In this document: piece after piece, positions 43,805 through 51,350 of the stretch
Numbering within the stretch: the stretch's first letter is position 1
Layout of the letters: each line of letters starts with the position of its first letter
Notes under the pieces: model-generated
What the model was told of the DNA's origin: nothing
What the model saw: the letters and a program-made list of their open reading frames with translations, nothing else
The model's database searches: none
Position numbers and translations under genes: made by a program
Source of the DNA: JANNSX01 sp046348995
GTDB taxonomy: Bacteria; Pseudomonadota; Alphaproteobacteria; Rhizobiales; Hyphomicrobiaceae
DNA length: 64,000 nt
Direction of reading: 5' to 3'
NCBI GenBank assembly: GCA_046348995.1
Contig: JAXMDB010000008.1
Coordinates: forward strand, 124,001-188,000

Positions 43805-44386
43805 CTATCTGTTCTTGCCGGGAACCCAAAGCACGTCGCGAGTCCCCTTGTCGTTGACGAAGCGGGCGGCGACAAAAAGGAAATCGGACAGCCGGTTGAC
43901 GTACTTGAGGGCCGGTGCACTGACGATCTCGCCCGGTTGCCGCGACAGCTCGACCATCAGCCGCTCGGCGCGGCGCGACACGGTCCGCGCGACATGCAGA
44001 TGGGCTGCCGCCGCCGAGCCGCCGGGCAGGATGAAGGACCGCAGCGGCGTCAGCTCGGCGTTGAGCGTGTCGATCTCGCTTTCGAGCCGGGTCACCTGGC
44101 TTTCGGTGATGCGGAGCGGCTCGTAGTCGAGCTTTTCGCCGCGATCGGGCGTGCAGAGGTCGGCGCCCAAATCGAACATGTCGTTCTGGATTCGGCCGAG
44201 CATGGCGTCCACGGCCTCGAGGCCCAGACCCACATGCAGTCGCGCCACGCCGATCGCCGAGTTCGCCTCGTCGACCGTCCCGTAGGACGCGATGCGGAGC
44301 TCGAACTTCGCCACGCGCTCGCCGGTGCCGAGCGCCGTGTCGCCGGCGTCGCCGGTTTTCGTGTAGATCTTGTTGAGGACGACCAT
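43805..44386 (-). CDS. Cob(I)yrinic acid a,c-diamide adenosyltransferase, PduO type
   Basis: Forms the Co-C bond of adenosylcobalamin from ATP. The ATP-binding start MVVLNKIYTKTGDAGDTALG, the middle IQNDMFDLGADLCTP, FILPGGSAAAAHLHVARTVS with RRAERLMVELSR, and YVNRLSDFLFVAAR are diagnostic. 193 aa. Belongs to the conserved run twin-TM, adenosyltransferase, etfB, etfA, hbd. ATG 44,386 is chosen by homology. Confidence 0.93.
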   Translation of the reverse strand: MVVLNKIYTKTGDAGDTALGTGERVAKFELRIASYGTVDEANSAIGVARLHVGLGLEAVDAMLGRIQNDMFDLGADLCTPDRGEKLDYEPLRITESQVTRLESEIDTLNAELTPLRSFILPGGSAAAAHLHVARTVSRRAERLMVELSRQPGEIVSAPALKYVNRLSDFLFVAARFVNDKGTRDVLWVPGKNR

Positions 44387-44418
44387 ATTTCCACCCGGGA
44401 CCCCGAGCGGGTCGCCTG

Positions 44419-44976
44419 TCAATCGAGGCGGTAGCCTAGACGGACGCCCGCATTGGTCAAGCCGCGATTGCGATCGCACAGGTCCGCATTTGACATGTGC
44501 TCGACGGTGCCCAGGATCTGCCACCCCTCGCCAAGCCCGATACCGAGCGAGGCGCTCTCCCGGAACGCCAAGGTGCAGCCGTAGGAGGCGGCGCCGTGCT
44601 CGTCGAGCGGCCCGTCGTGGATCGCGCCGCCGAACGAAGCCTCGGCGAACAGGCGATCGCCCAGTAGCGGAACCGTCCAGGTCAAGCCGGCGTAGCCGAC
44701 GCTCGTGTCGCCCTGGGTGTTGATGGAGGCGCCGAGCATCGGCCGCGGCCTCAGCACTGCATCGAGAAGTGCGCTCTCTGCCGGCGTGCCGAGGCGCGCG
44801 AGCAGCACCTCGACGTTCACGGCGGCGCCATCCTCCGATTGCGCGCCGTCGACGCTCTGGTCGAAGATGCCGAGCCGCAACTCGCTAATGCCGAGATCGA
44901 GCTCGCCGGCGCAGACCGGCGCCGGACCGAGCGCAAGCAGGCACAGCAAGAGCGGACGGAGAAAGCCGGTCGGCAT
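44419..44976 (-). CDS. Acyloxyacyl hydrolase (PagL-like) family protein, 185 aa
   Basis: Outer-membrane beta-barrel lipid A deacylase family. A signal peptide (FLRPLLLCLLALGPAPVCAG) is followed by alternating barrel strands. The catalytic region is ILGTVEHMSNADLCDRNRGL, with the His-x-Ser pair of the PagL family, and the C-terminus ends in an aromatic/hydrophobic strand VRLGYRLD. ATG 44,976 gives a clean signal peptide; ATG 45,012 is an alternative. Activity is inferred from family only. Confidence 0.78.
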   Translation of the reverse strand: MPTGFLRPLLLCLLALGPAPVCAGELDLGISELRLGIFDQSVDGAQSEDGAAVNVEVLLARLGTPAESALLDAVLRPRPMLGASINTQGDTSVGYAGLTWTVPLLGDRLFAEASFGGAIHDGPLDEHGAASYGCTLAFRESASLGIGLGEGWQILGTVEHMSNADLCDRNRGLTNAGVRLGYRLD

Positions 44977-45082
44977 CGTGAGGTCAGTATGAAGCGGCCG
45001 CGAGCGCCCCATGCCCTCGCCCGGCCAGTCACACTCTGAGCCTGGCCCATTGCGGCATCGTTAACGCCGTTACCCCGGCGGC

Positions 45083-45271
45083 CTACGAGGTCAGATAGAG
45101 CGCCGACATCAGGAGCACGATGGCGACGAACTGCAGCCCGACCCGCCAGCGCATCAGCTTCTGGCTCGTGCTCGACGAGCCGCCGCGCATCATGTTCCAC
45201 AGCCCGAGCATGAGAACGATCGCGACGGCTCCGAGCGCGAACGGGATCAGCCCATTGACGAAAGTACCCAT
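45083..45271 (-). CDS. Twin transmembrane protein, 62 aa
   Basis: Two membrane helices (LIPFALGAVAIVLMLGLWNM and QFVAIVLLMSALYL) flank the conserved loop RGGSSSTSQKLMRWRVGL. It matches the small twin-transmembrane/HIG1-like proteins found before the cobalamin adenosyltransferase and etf genes in Hyphomicrobiales. HIG1 relatives affect respiratory complexes; the role here is unknown. Confidence 0.88.
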   Translation of the reverse strand: MGTFVNGLIPFALGAVAIVLMLGLWNMMRGGSSSTSQKLMRWRVGLQFVAIVLLMSALYLTS

Positions 45272-45332
45272 GCCGCGCGCGCTCCTTCGGGACGAAATGC
45301 GTGACCACTGCTAGTCCGCGCGCGCTAACCCG

Positions 45333-45749
45333 TCAAACGGGCTTGGCCTCGTCACCGGTGTCAGGCAGCTTGTCGGCGAGCGCCTGGCGGGCCTGATCGC
45401 GATGCTTGGGCTTCATGTGCGAGGCGACCATGCGAATGGCGATGGCGAGAACGGCGGCATCGTCGGTGAAGCCCAGGCCCGCGATCAAGTCCGGTATGCC
45501 ATCCAGCGGCAGAATGAAGTAGGCGAGCGCGCCGAGCAGCGTCGCACGCACCCGGAGCGGCGTCTCGCCGTCCATGGCGCAATAGTAGACGGCGACGAGG
45601 TCCTCGCTGAAGGGAATGCGCCGTGCTACCTTCCTGAGCTTGGGCCAGAAGCCCTGCTCGACCTTGGCGGCCCGGTCGCGGATTTCCGCGGGCGTCAGCA
45701 CCTCGCCATCGATCGGCAGATCGGGAACGGAGTTCGCGCTCACGGGCAT
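45333..45749 (-). CDS. YkvA/DUF1232 family protein, 138 aa
   Basis: The DUF1232 core is clear: ALAYFILPLDGIPDLIAGLG followed by FTDDAAVLAIAIRMVASHMK. One hydrophobic hairpin suggests membrane association. The N-terminus EVLTPAEIRDRAAKVEQGFW is soluble. Function unknown. Upstream it is divergent from the SDR gene. Confidence 0.88.
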   Translation of the reverse strand: MPVSANSVPDLPIDGEVLTPAEIRDRAAKVEQGFWPKLRKVARRIPFSEDLVAVYYCAMDGETPLRVRATLLGALAYFILPLDGIPDLIAGLGFTDDAAVLAIAIRMVASHMKPKHRDQARQALADKLPDTGDEAKPV

Positions 45750-45877
45750 CTCCTCAAAGCCATGACCCCGCCCGGCTTGCGCTCCGGGCCCGGAAAGCTA
45801 CAACCGCAACAGATAGGGACGCCGGGCCCTTTCCTCAAGCGCTCTGCACCCCGGCCACCAAGCAAGAAGGCTCAGCT

Positions 45878-46663
45878 ATGCAGCTCAGTTCCGGCCTGTC
45901 TGCCATCGTCACCGGAGGCGCCTCGGGGCTGGGCGGTGGAACCGTCCGGTTGCTCACGGGCTTGGGCGTCAAAGTCGCTATCCTCGATCTGGACGACGAG
46001 CGTGGCGCCGAGATGGCGGCAGCGACCGGGGCGACCTACATCCGCACCGACGTCTCGAGCGAGGAGGCGGTGGCGGCTGCGATGGCTGAGGCGCGTGAAA
46101 AGCACGGCCAGGAGCGCATCACTGTCAATTGCGCCGGCATCGTCACCGGCAAGCGCACCGTGCGCCGCAACCGCGACACGGGCGCCATGGTCCCGCATGA
46201 TCTTGCGACCTTCTCGAAGGTGGTTGCCGTCAATCTCATCGGCACTTTCAACGTCGCGGCGCAGTCGGCGGCGGGCATGGCGGCCCTGGCGCCGCTCGGC
46301 GACGACGGCGAGCGCGGCGTCATCGTCAACACCTCCTCGATCGCCGCCGAGGAGGGCCAAGTCGGACAAGCGGCCTATGCGGCATCCAAAGGTGGCGTGA
46401 TGGCGATGACGCTGCCGCTGGCCCGGGATCTTGCGGCGAGCGGCATCCGGGTCGTCAGCATCCTGCCGGGACTTTTCGACACACCCATGTTCGCCGGCCT
46501 TCCCGACGAGGGGCGCAAGGCCCTGACGTCCATGGTGCCTTTTCCCTCGCGGCTCGGCCGTGCCGAGGAGTACGCAAGACTCGTCCGCACGATCTGCGAG
46601 AACCCCATGCTGAACGGCGTTTCCATCCGTCTCGACGGCGCGGCGCGACTGGCTGCCGGTTGA
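45878..46663 (+). CDS. SDR-family dehydrogenase, HSD10/3-hydroxyacyl-CoA type, 261 aa
   Basis: NAD-binding TGGASGLGGGTVRLL (about 12-26), NCAGIV near 87, and the catalytic Ser/Tyr/Lys in VNTSSIAAEEGQVGQAAYAA with SKGG. The stretch KRTVRRNRDTGAMVPHDLAT and the end GVSIRLDGAARLA match the HADH2-like subgroup that oxidises short-chain 3-hydroxyacyl-CoA. Start ATG 45,878. Confidence 0.88.
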   Translation: MQLSSGLSAIVTGGASGLGGGTVRLLTGLGVKVAILDLDDERGAEMAAATGATYIRTDVSSEEAVAAAMAEAREKHGQERITVNCAGIVTGKRTVRRNRDTGAMVPHDLATFSKVVAVNLIGTFNVAAQSAAGMAALAPLGDDGERGVIVNTSSIAAEEGQVGQAAYAASKGGVMAMTLPLARDLAASGIRVVSILPGLFDTPMFAGLPDEGRKALTSMVPFPSRLGRAEEYARLVRTICENPMLNGVSIRLDGAARLAAG

Positions 46664-46822
46664 GGTTAACCGCCCGCGGTTGGCACCTCTCCTGCAACCT
46701 TTGCCGTCGTTCACGGTTATGTTGCACGGCGGGAAACGCAGTGCACAAAGCCAGTTGGATTCACTCAGTTAACCGACTAAACTGGCTGACGTTAGGTAAA
46801 CGTGTGCGTTGGGAGCTGCTCC

Positions 46823-47848
46823 GTGTTGCGTCTGTGTCGATCTGCCGGGCAAGCCGTCGCTCTCCTCGCGATGCTCGGCGTCATTGCGATTTGGGGCTTG
46901 TACGAGAGCGCCGGGCGTTCGCCTCGATCGGAGCCTAACCTCACGGCACGAGCGTCCGATCTGTCGGGCGATGCGCAGATCGCCTTCGAAGGCTCGGTCA
47001 TTTTGACGGAGTCGCCCAGCAACCAGTCGTCCACGATCAAAATTTTGCGCGTCCGCAAATCCGCCGCCGATGCCATCGCCACGGATCGCTCCGGTTTGAC
47101 GACAGATGGGCCCAACATCATCTCGCTCACGCCCGGCGAGGATCCGTTCGGCGGCGGCGCCGATGCGATCTCGCCTGCGATACCGTCGACGAAGAAGGCG
47201 TATGTGCGGACAGCGCCGTCGGGCACCTATCGCACGCTCTGCGTCAGGCTGTGCGACGGCTACTACTGGCCGGTCAGCTTCTCGACCACGAGCGACGGTT
47301 TGGGGGACGACAAGGAGAAATGCGAGTCGAGCTGCGGCGTTCCGGTCAAGCTCTACTATTATCGCAATCCCGACGGGCAGCCGGAAGATGCGGTGGATCT
47401 GAAGGGCGAGCCCTACATGCAGCTCGCGAACGCCTTCCGCTATCGCAACGAGTATGTGAGCCAGTGCAAGTGCCAGCCCGATCCCTGGGAGGCCGCGTCG
47501 CTCGATCGTCATAAACAGTATGCCGTGCTCGCCCAGGAGGGAAAGCTCGCGCTCTATGACAATCGCAAACCGCAGAAGCGGCGCAAGAACAGGGACAACG
47601 TTCAAGTGATTGCGGTCAGCGAGGGCGGGATGCCGGTTTTGGACGTGACAGCCGACCCGGCGACGAAGACGACGATCTCCTCGACGAAGAAGTCGAAGCG
47701 CAAGACCTCGCTGGTCGTCCGGAAAAAGGACAGCAATCAGGTGAGCTTCGGGGCCGCGATGGGCATCACGAAGGTCGGCCAGTCGTCGAGCGGAAAGAAA
47801 TACAGCGCTCGCAAAGCCGCGCCGATGGAGTTCGACAAGCGTAAATAG
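46823..47848 (+). CDS. DUF2865 family exported protein, copy 1, 341 aa
   Basis: Start is GTG 46,823 with GGGAG seven bases upstream; GTG 46,802 is an alternative. A hydrophobic N-terminal segment (AVALLAMLGVIAIWGLY) anchors or exports it. The DUF2865 core runs from RTLCVRLCDGYYWPVSFSTT through KCESSCGVPVKLYYYRNPDG to CKCQPDPWEA, with six or more Cys probably in disulfides. The C-terminus is Lys/Arg-rich. Function unknown; typical of Hyphomicrobiales. Tandem with a second copy. Confidence 0.82.
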   Translation: MLRLCRSAGQAVALLAMLGVIAIWGLYESAGRSPRSEPNLTARASDLSGDAQIAFEGSVILTESPSNQSSTIKILRVRKSAADAIATDRSGLTTDGPNIISLTPGEDPFGGGADAISPAIPSTKKAYVRTAPSGTYRTLCVRLCDGYYWPVSFSTTSDGLGDDKEKCESSCGVPVKLYYYRNPDGQPEDAVDLKGEPYMQLANAFRYRNEYVSQCKCQPDPWEAASLDRHKQYAVLAQEGKLALYDNRKPQKRRKNRDNVQVIAVSEGGMPVLDVTADPATKTTISSTKKSKRKTSLVVRKKDSNQVSFGAAMGITKVGQSSSGKKYSARKAAPMEFDKRK

Positions 47849-47999
47849 GCGGTCCCCCCCCCGATCGGCATGAGTTTTGGCCTCGGATGGTCTGTCCGAT
47901 AACGAAGTGTTTTCCATTACTGACGCATAACCATGAGCAAAGGCCGATCGGACATCCGTGCCCGATCGTGTGTCCAGTGCTGTTGTCTGGTGTTGCGTC

Positions 48000-49055
48000 A
48001 TGCGTTCAGGCCGAGCTGCCGGGGGACCCCGGATCTATCCACATTGGTGGTGGCTGCCGGTCGCCGGTCTCCTGGCCTGCCTTGCCGCCGGCAAGCCGGC
48101 CGAAGCCGCGCTTCCTCGGGCGAGCCTTTCGGTCGACCTTCACTCTTCGCTAAACTCCGCGCACGCCGCACCGCTTGTCCGCGTCGCCCAGAACGGTGTG
48201 CTCGACGGCCTGTTCTCGATCTTCAAGCCGAAGCCCAGGCCCGAGATGCAGCGGCTTCCCGATCAGACCGTTTCGGCGCGCAAAGCAAAGGCCGGTGTTT
48301 CGGGACTGCCCCGGACGGAGGAGCGTGCGACCTTGGGCTCGGATCCGGCGCCGATCTACGTGCGGCCGCTGCCCCGGCCGCGCAGCGCCCTATCGGGCGG
48401 CTCGCGGACGATGTGCGTGCGCCTGTGCGATGGCTACTATTGGCCGGCGACCAGCGGCACGCAATCGTCGAGCATCTCACGCGACCAGAACACCTGCGCG
48501 CAAAGCTGCGAGTCGGAGACGAAGCTGTTCATCCGTCCGAGCCTCGGCGCCGATGCCGGCGACATGCGTGACCTCAGCGGCAAGCCCTACAAGAAGCTCA
48601 AGACCGCCTTCCTCTATCGCAAAACCTATGTGCCCGAATGCCGATGCCGGCCCGACCCGTGGTCCTCCTCGGAGCAGCTCAGGCACGAGGAGTACCGGGC
48701 GGCGGCGGCCGGAACGCTGATCGGCGCGTCCGGTGAGGAAGCCTCTGTAGCCGAAGGCCTTCCCACAACCGCCGATGACACACTGACACCCTCCGAAGGC
48801 GACAGCTCGGAAGTCGATCTCGCAACGGGCAACGGCGAGGACGACACCTTCCGCGTCGTGAGCGTCGAGCCGAAACCGCAAGCGACGCCGGCGCCCCAAA
48901 CGGTTTCGCTGACGGCGGCGGCTGCTCCGCTGCCGAAGGTGAAGAAGGCCAAGGCAAAATCGACAGCGACGCTCGCCGAGGCCACAACGTCGCTGAAGCC
49001 CGCTCCCGACCCCAAGAAAAAGCGGCGCGAGCCTATCGGCCGGGTGATCCGCTGA
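48000..49055 (+). CDS. DUF2865 family exported protein, copy 2, 351 aa
   Basis: Paralogue of the preceding gene: MCVRLCDGYYWPATSGTQSS, CAQSCESETKLFI and CRCRPDPWSSSEQ lie in the same order. The N-terminus (WWLPVAGLLACLAAGKPAEA) looks like a signal peptide. The ATG at 48,000 is chosen; GTG 47,958 is an alternative. The C-terminal third is low-complexity Ala/Pro/Thr/Lys and ends KKKRREPIGRVIR. Its last 23 bases overlap phhB on the other strand. Confidence 0.82.
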   Translation: MRSGRAAGGPRIYPHWWWLPVAGLLACLAAGKPAEAALPRASLSVDLHSSLNSAHAAPLVRVAQNGVLDGLFSIFKPKPRPEMQRLPDQTVSARKAKAGVSGLPRTEERATLGSDPAPIYVRPLPRPRSALSGGSRTMCVRLCDGYYWPATSGTQSSSISRDQNTCAQSCESETKLFIRPSLGADAGDMRDLSGKPYKKLKTAFLYRKTYVPECRCRPDPWSSSEQLRHEEYRAAAAGTLIGASGEEASVAEGLPTTADDTLTPSEGDSSEVDLATGNGEDDTFRVVSVEPKPQATPAPQTVSLTAAAAPLPKVKKAKAKSTATLAEATTSLKPAPDPKKKRREPIGRVIR

Positions 49056-49350
49056 TCTCGGCCGCGACCGCATCGCAGTGACGCGCGAGTGCGATGTCGA
49101 GCTCGGTCAGGCCTTTGGCGCTGTGGGTCGTCAGCGTGACGTCGACCCGGTTCCAGACGTTGGTCCATTCCGGGTGATGATCGAGCTGCTCGGCTTTCAG
49201 CGCGACCCGCGTCATGAAGCCGAAAGCGGCGTTGAATTCCTTGAACTTGTAGGACCTCGCGATCGCCTCCCGCCCCTCGACCAGCGTCCAGCCGGAAAGT
49301 GCGGCGAGGGCCGCCGTGCGCTCGGTCTCCGTCAATCGCTCTCGTCCCAT
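49033..49350 (-). CDS. phhB: Pterin-4a-carbinolamine dehydratase
   Basis: Dehydrates 4a-hydroxytetrahydrobiopterin and regenerates the cofactor of phenylalanine hydroxylase; also DCoH-like. The core FKEFNAAFGFMTRVALKAEQ, LDHHPEWTNVWNRVDVTLTT and HSAKGLTELDIALARHCD have the conserved His-His pair. 105 aa. The start overlaps the 3' end of thpR by 19 bases, so they are coupled. No phhA is nearby. Confidence 0.93.
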   Translation of the reverse strand: MGRERLTETERTAALAALSGWTLVEGREAIARSYKFKEFNAAFGFMTRVALKAEQLDHHPEWTNVWNRVDVTLTTHSAKGLTELDIALARHCDAVAAEISGSPGR

Positions 49351-49904
49351 GCCTCGGCCTCCTCGCTGTAGTCGATGCCGCCCAGATCGAACGCCTCCTC
49401 GACCGCGTAAGGTCCGCCGCCGCCCGGCTTCGACGACATGAGCACCGCGCGGGTGACGGGAAACGGCGGCAGCACGAGTTGGCCTTGGGCACCCAGCACG
49501 TCCGCCATCATGGGCGCGCTCATACCCGACAGGCGCGCCAGCGTGACGTGTGGCGTGAACTTGCGAGCTTCGGGCTTGAGGCCGGCGCGGCGGGCGGCCT
49601 GATCGTGATCGCGCTGCAGCATCTCCAGCCGCGGCTCCGGCCGGATCGCGGCATAGAGCGTGCGCGGGCGATCGCCACCGAACACGCCGAGCCCATCGAT
49701 CGTGATCTCGAAGGGCTCCGCCTCGATCATGGCGAGCGCATCGGCGAAGGCGCGCCGCTGATGGCCGTCGACCTCGCCGACGAAGGTCAGCGTCAGATGG
49801 TAGTTGTCCTTGTCGACCCAGCGCGCGTCGGGGAGCGGGGCACGGATGAGGGCCAAGTGGGAGCGCATGGGCTCCGGAATCTCGATGGCTGTGAACAGGC
49901 GCAT
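49332..49904 (-). CDS. thpR: RNA 2',3'-cyclic phosphodiesterase ThpR
   Basis: 2H phosphoesterase that opens 2',3'-cyclic phosphates at RNA ends. MRLFTAIEIPEPMRSHLALI is the family start; the two catalytic motifs are HLTLTFVGEV and HVTLARLSG. 190 aa. It lies 4 bases downstream of the tesA-like gene, so the three minus-strand genes tesA, thpR and phhB form an operon. Confidence 0.93.
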   Translation of the reverse strand: MRLFTAIEIPEPMRSHLALIRAPLPDARWVDKDNYHLTLTFVGEVDGHQRRAFADALAMIEAEPFEITIDGLGVFGGDRPRTLYAAIRPEPRLEMLQRDHDQAARRAGLKPEARKFTPHVTLARLSGMSAPMMADVLGAQGQLVLPPFPVTRAVLMSSKPGGGGPYAVEEAFDLGGIDYSEEAEAWDESD

Positions 49905-49908
49905 TTGC

Positions 49909-50565
49909 TCACCCGGCTTTGGCGGCAGCGACGCGCGCGATCAGCTCCTCGACTTTCGGCAGGATGCGCCCGACGATCACGTCGACGCCTTTGCCGGTCG
50001 GATGCAGCCCGTCGGGCTGATTGAGCTGAGGATCGGTCGCGACGCCGTCGAGGAAGAAGGGATAGAGCAGCGCGCCGTGTTTCCCGGCGAGCTCGGAATA
50101 CATGGCCCGGAAGGCCGTGACGTAGCTGTCCCCGAGAGAGCTCGGCGCTTCCATGCCGGCGATCAGCACCTCGATCTTGCGAGCCTTGAGCTTAGCCACG
50201 ATCTCGTCGAGCGCGGCCTTCGCCCCCGACGGATCCATGCCGCGCAGCGCGTTATTGGCTCCGAGCTCGACGATGACGGCATCGGTGCCCTCGGGAACGG
50301 ACCAGTCGAGGCGGGCGAGCCCCTCCTCGGCGGTGTCGCCGGAGACGCCGGCGTTGACGACGGTCACCGCAAGCCCGCGCGATTTCAACGCGGCTTCGAG
50401 CTTGACGGGGAAGCTGTCGGACTCGGCAAGGCCGTAGCCGGCGGTGAGGCTGTCGCCGAGCGCCACGATGGTCACCGGACCGGCGGCGAGCGCGGGCCGC
50501 AAAAGCGCCATGAGAAGCGTGACCGAAAGGACGGTGATTGTCCGATTGAGGATGCGAGGGATCAT
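49909..50565 (-). CDS. tesA: SGNH/GDSL esterase, TesA type (arylesterase), 218 aa
   Basis: Periplasmic multifunctional esterase/thioesterase. A signal peptide (ITVLSVTLLMALLRPALAAG) precedes block I IVALGDSLTAGYGLAESD (Ser), block II VNAGVSGDTAEEGLARLDWS (Gly), block III VELGANNALRGMDP (Asn) and block V PDGLHPTGKGVDVI (Asp/His). It is divergent from the ybbA-ybbP transporter genes, the conserved TesA arrangement. Confidence 0.93.
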   Translation of the reverse strand: MIPRILNRTITVLSVTLLMALLRPALAAGPVTIVALGDSLTAGYGLAESDSFPVKLEAALKSRGLAVTVVNAGVSGDTAEEGLARLDWSVPEGTDAVIVELGANNALRGMDPSGAKAALDEIVAKLKARKIEVLIAGMEAPSSLGDSYVTAFRAMYSELAGKHGALLYPFFLDGVATDPQLNQPDGLHPTGKGVDVIVGRILPKVEELIARVAAAKAG

Positions 50566-50666
50566 GCGGCAAGCTTGCTCTCAAAGGCCGGAGGAAGGCA
50601 AGTCGTACACACGAACGCCGGCAGGACCTTGACGGACCATGCCTCCGCCCCAGATAGACAGGGACC

Positions 50667-51350
50667 ATGCCCGCCATCGCGCTCGATAAGGTTTGCCTGG
50701 CGCTGACGAGCCGCGCCGGGCCCGTCGACATCCTGAAGAACGTGGACCTGCGGATCGATCCCGGCGAGACGGTCGGTATCGTCGGGCCATCGGGCTCGGG
50801 GAAAAGCTCGCTGCTCATGGTGGCGGCCGGTCTCGAGCGCGCGACGAGCGGCCAAGTCGTCGTCGCCGGCCAAGACATCACGGCGACCGGCGAGGACGCC
50901 CGCGCGGCGCTCAGGGCCCGCGCCATCGGCATCGTCTTCCAGTCGTTCCACCTGATGCCGACGATGACGGCGCGCGAGAACGTCGCGCTCCCCCTCGAGC
51001 TTGCCGGCGTCGATGGCGCCGAAGCACGCGCCGACGCTGCGCTCGCCGAGGTCGGGCTGGCCGCCCGTCTCGAGCACTATCCGGCGGAGCTCTCGGGCGG
51101 CGAGCAGCAGCGCGTCGCCATTGCCCGCGCCATCGTCGGAGCCCCGCGCATCCTGTTCGCCGACGAGCCGACCGGCAATCTCGATCAGCGGACAGGCGTC
51201 GAGGTAATGGATCTCCTCATGCGCCTGGGCGCCGAGCGCGGCACGACGCTCGTGCTCGTGACCCACGATGCAGCACTCGCGGCACGCTGCCGCCGGCGCA
51301 TCACCCTCGGCGACGGGCGCATCGTCGCCGACGAGCGGGCCCCGGCATGA
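50667..51350 (+). CDS. ybbA: ABC transporter ATP-binding protein, YbbA type
   Basis: LolD-like ATPase. Walker A GIVGPSGSGKSSLLMVAAGL (about 38-57), Q-loop GIVFQSFHLMPTMTARENVA, signature LSGGEQQRVAIARAI, Walker B ILFADEPTGNLDQRT and the H-loop VTHDAAL. The stop overlaps the permease start by ATGA. Likely works in export or removal of a lipid or toxic metabolite together with TesA; the substrate is not known. Confidence 0.94.
   Translation: MPAIALDKVCLALTSRAGPVDILKNVDLRIDPGETVGIVGPSGSGKSSLLMVAAGLERATSGQVVVAGQDITATGEDARAALRARAIGIVFQSFHLMPTMTARENVALPLELAGVDGAEARADAALAEVGLAARLEHYPAELSGGEQQRVAIARAIVGAPRILFADEPTGNLDQRTGVEVMDLLMRLGAERGTTLVLVTHDAALAARCRRRITLGDGRIVADERAPA

Noticed and set aside
50693..51346. 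1083-aa reading joining the ATPase and permease region
   Set aside because: The first 650 bases are an out-of-frame shadow of the ATPase; the permease starts at the coupled ATG 51,347.
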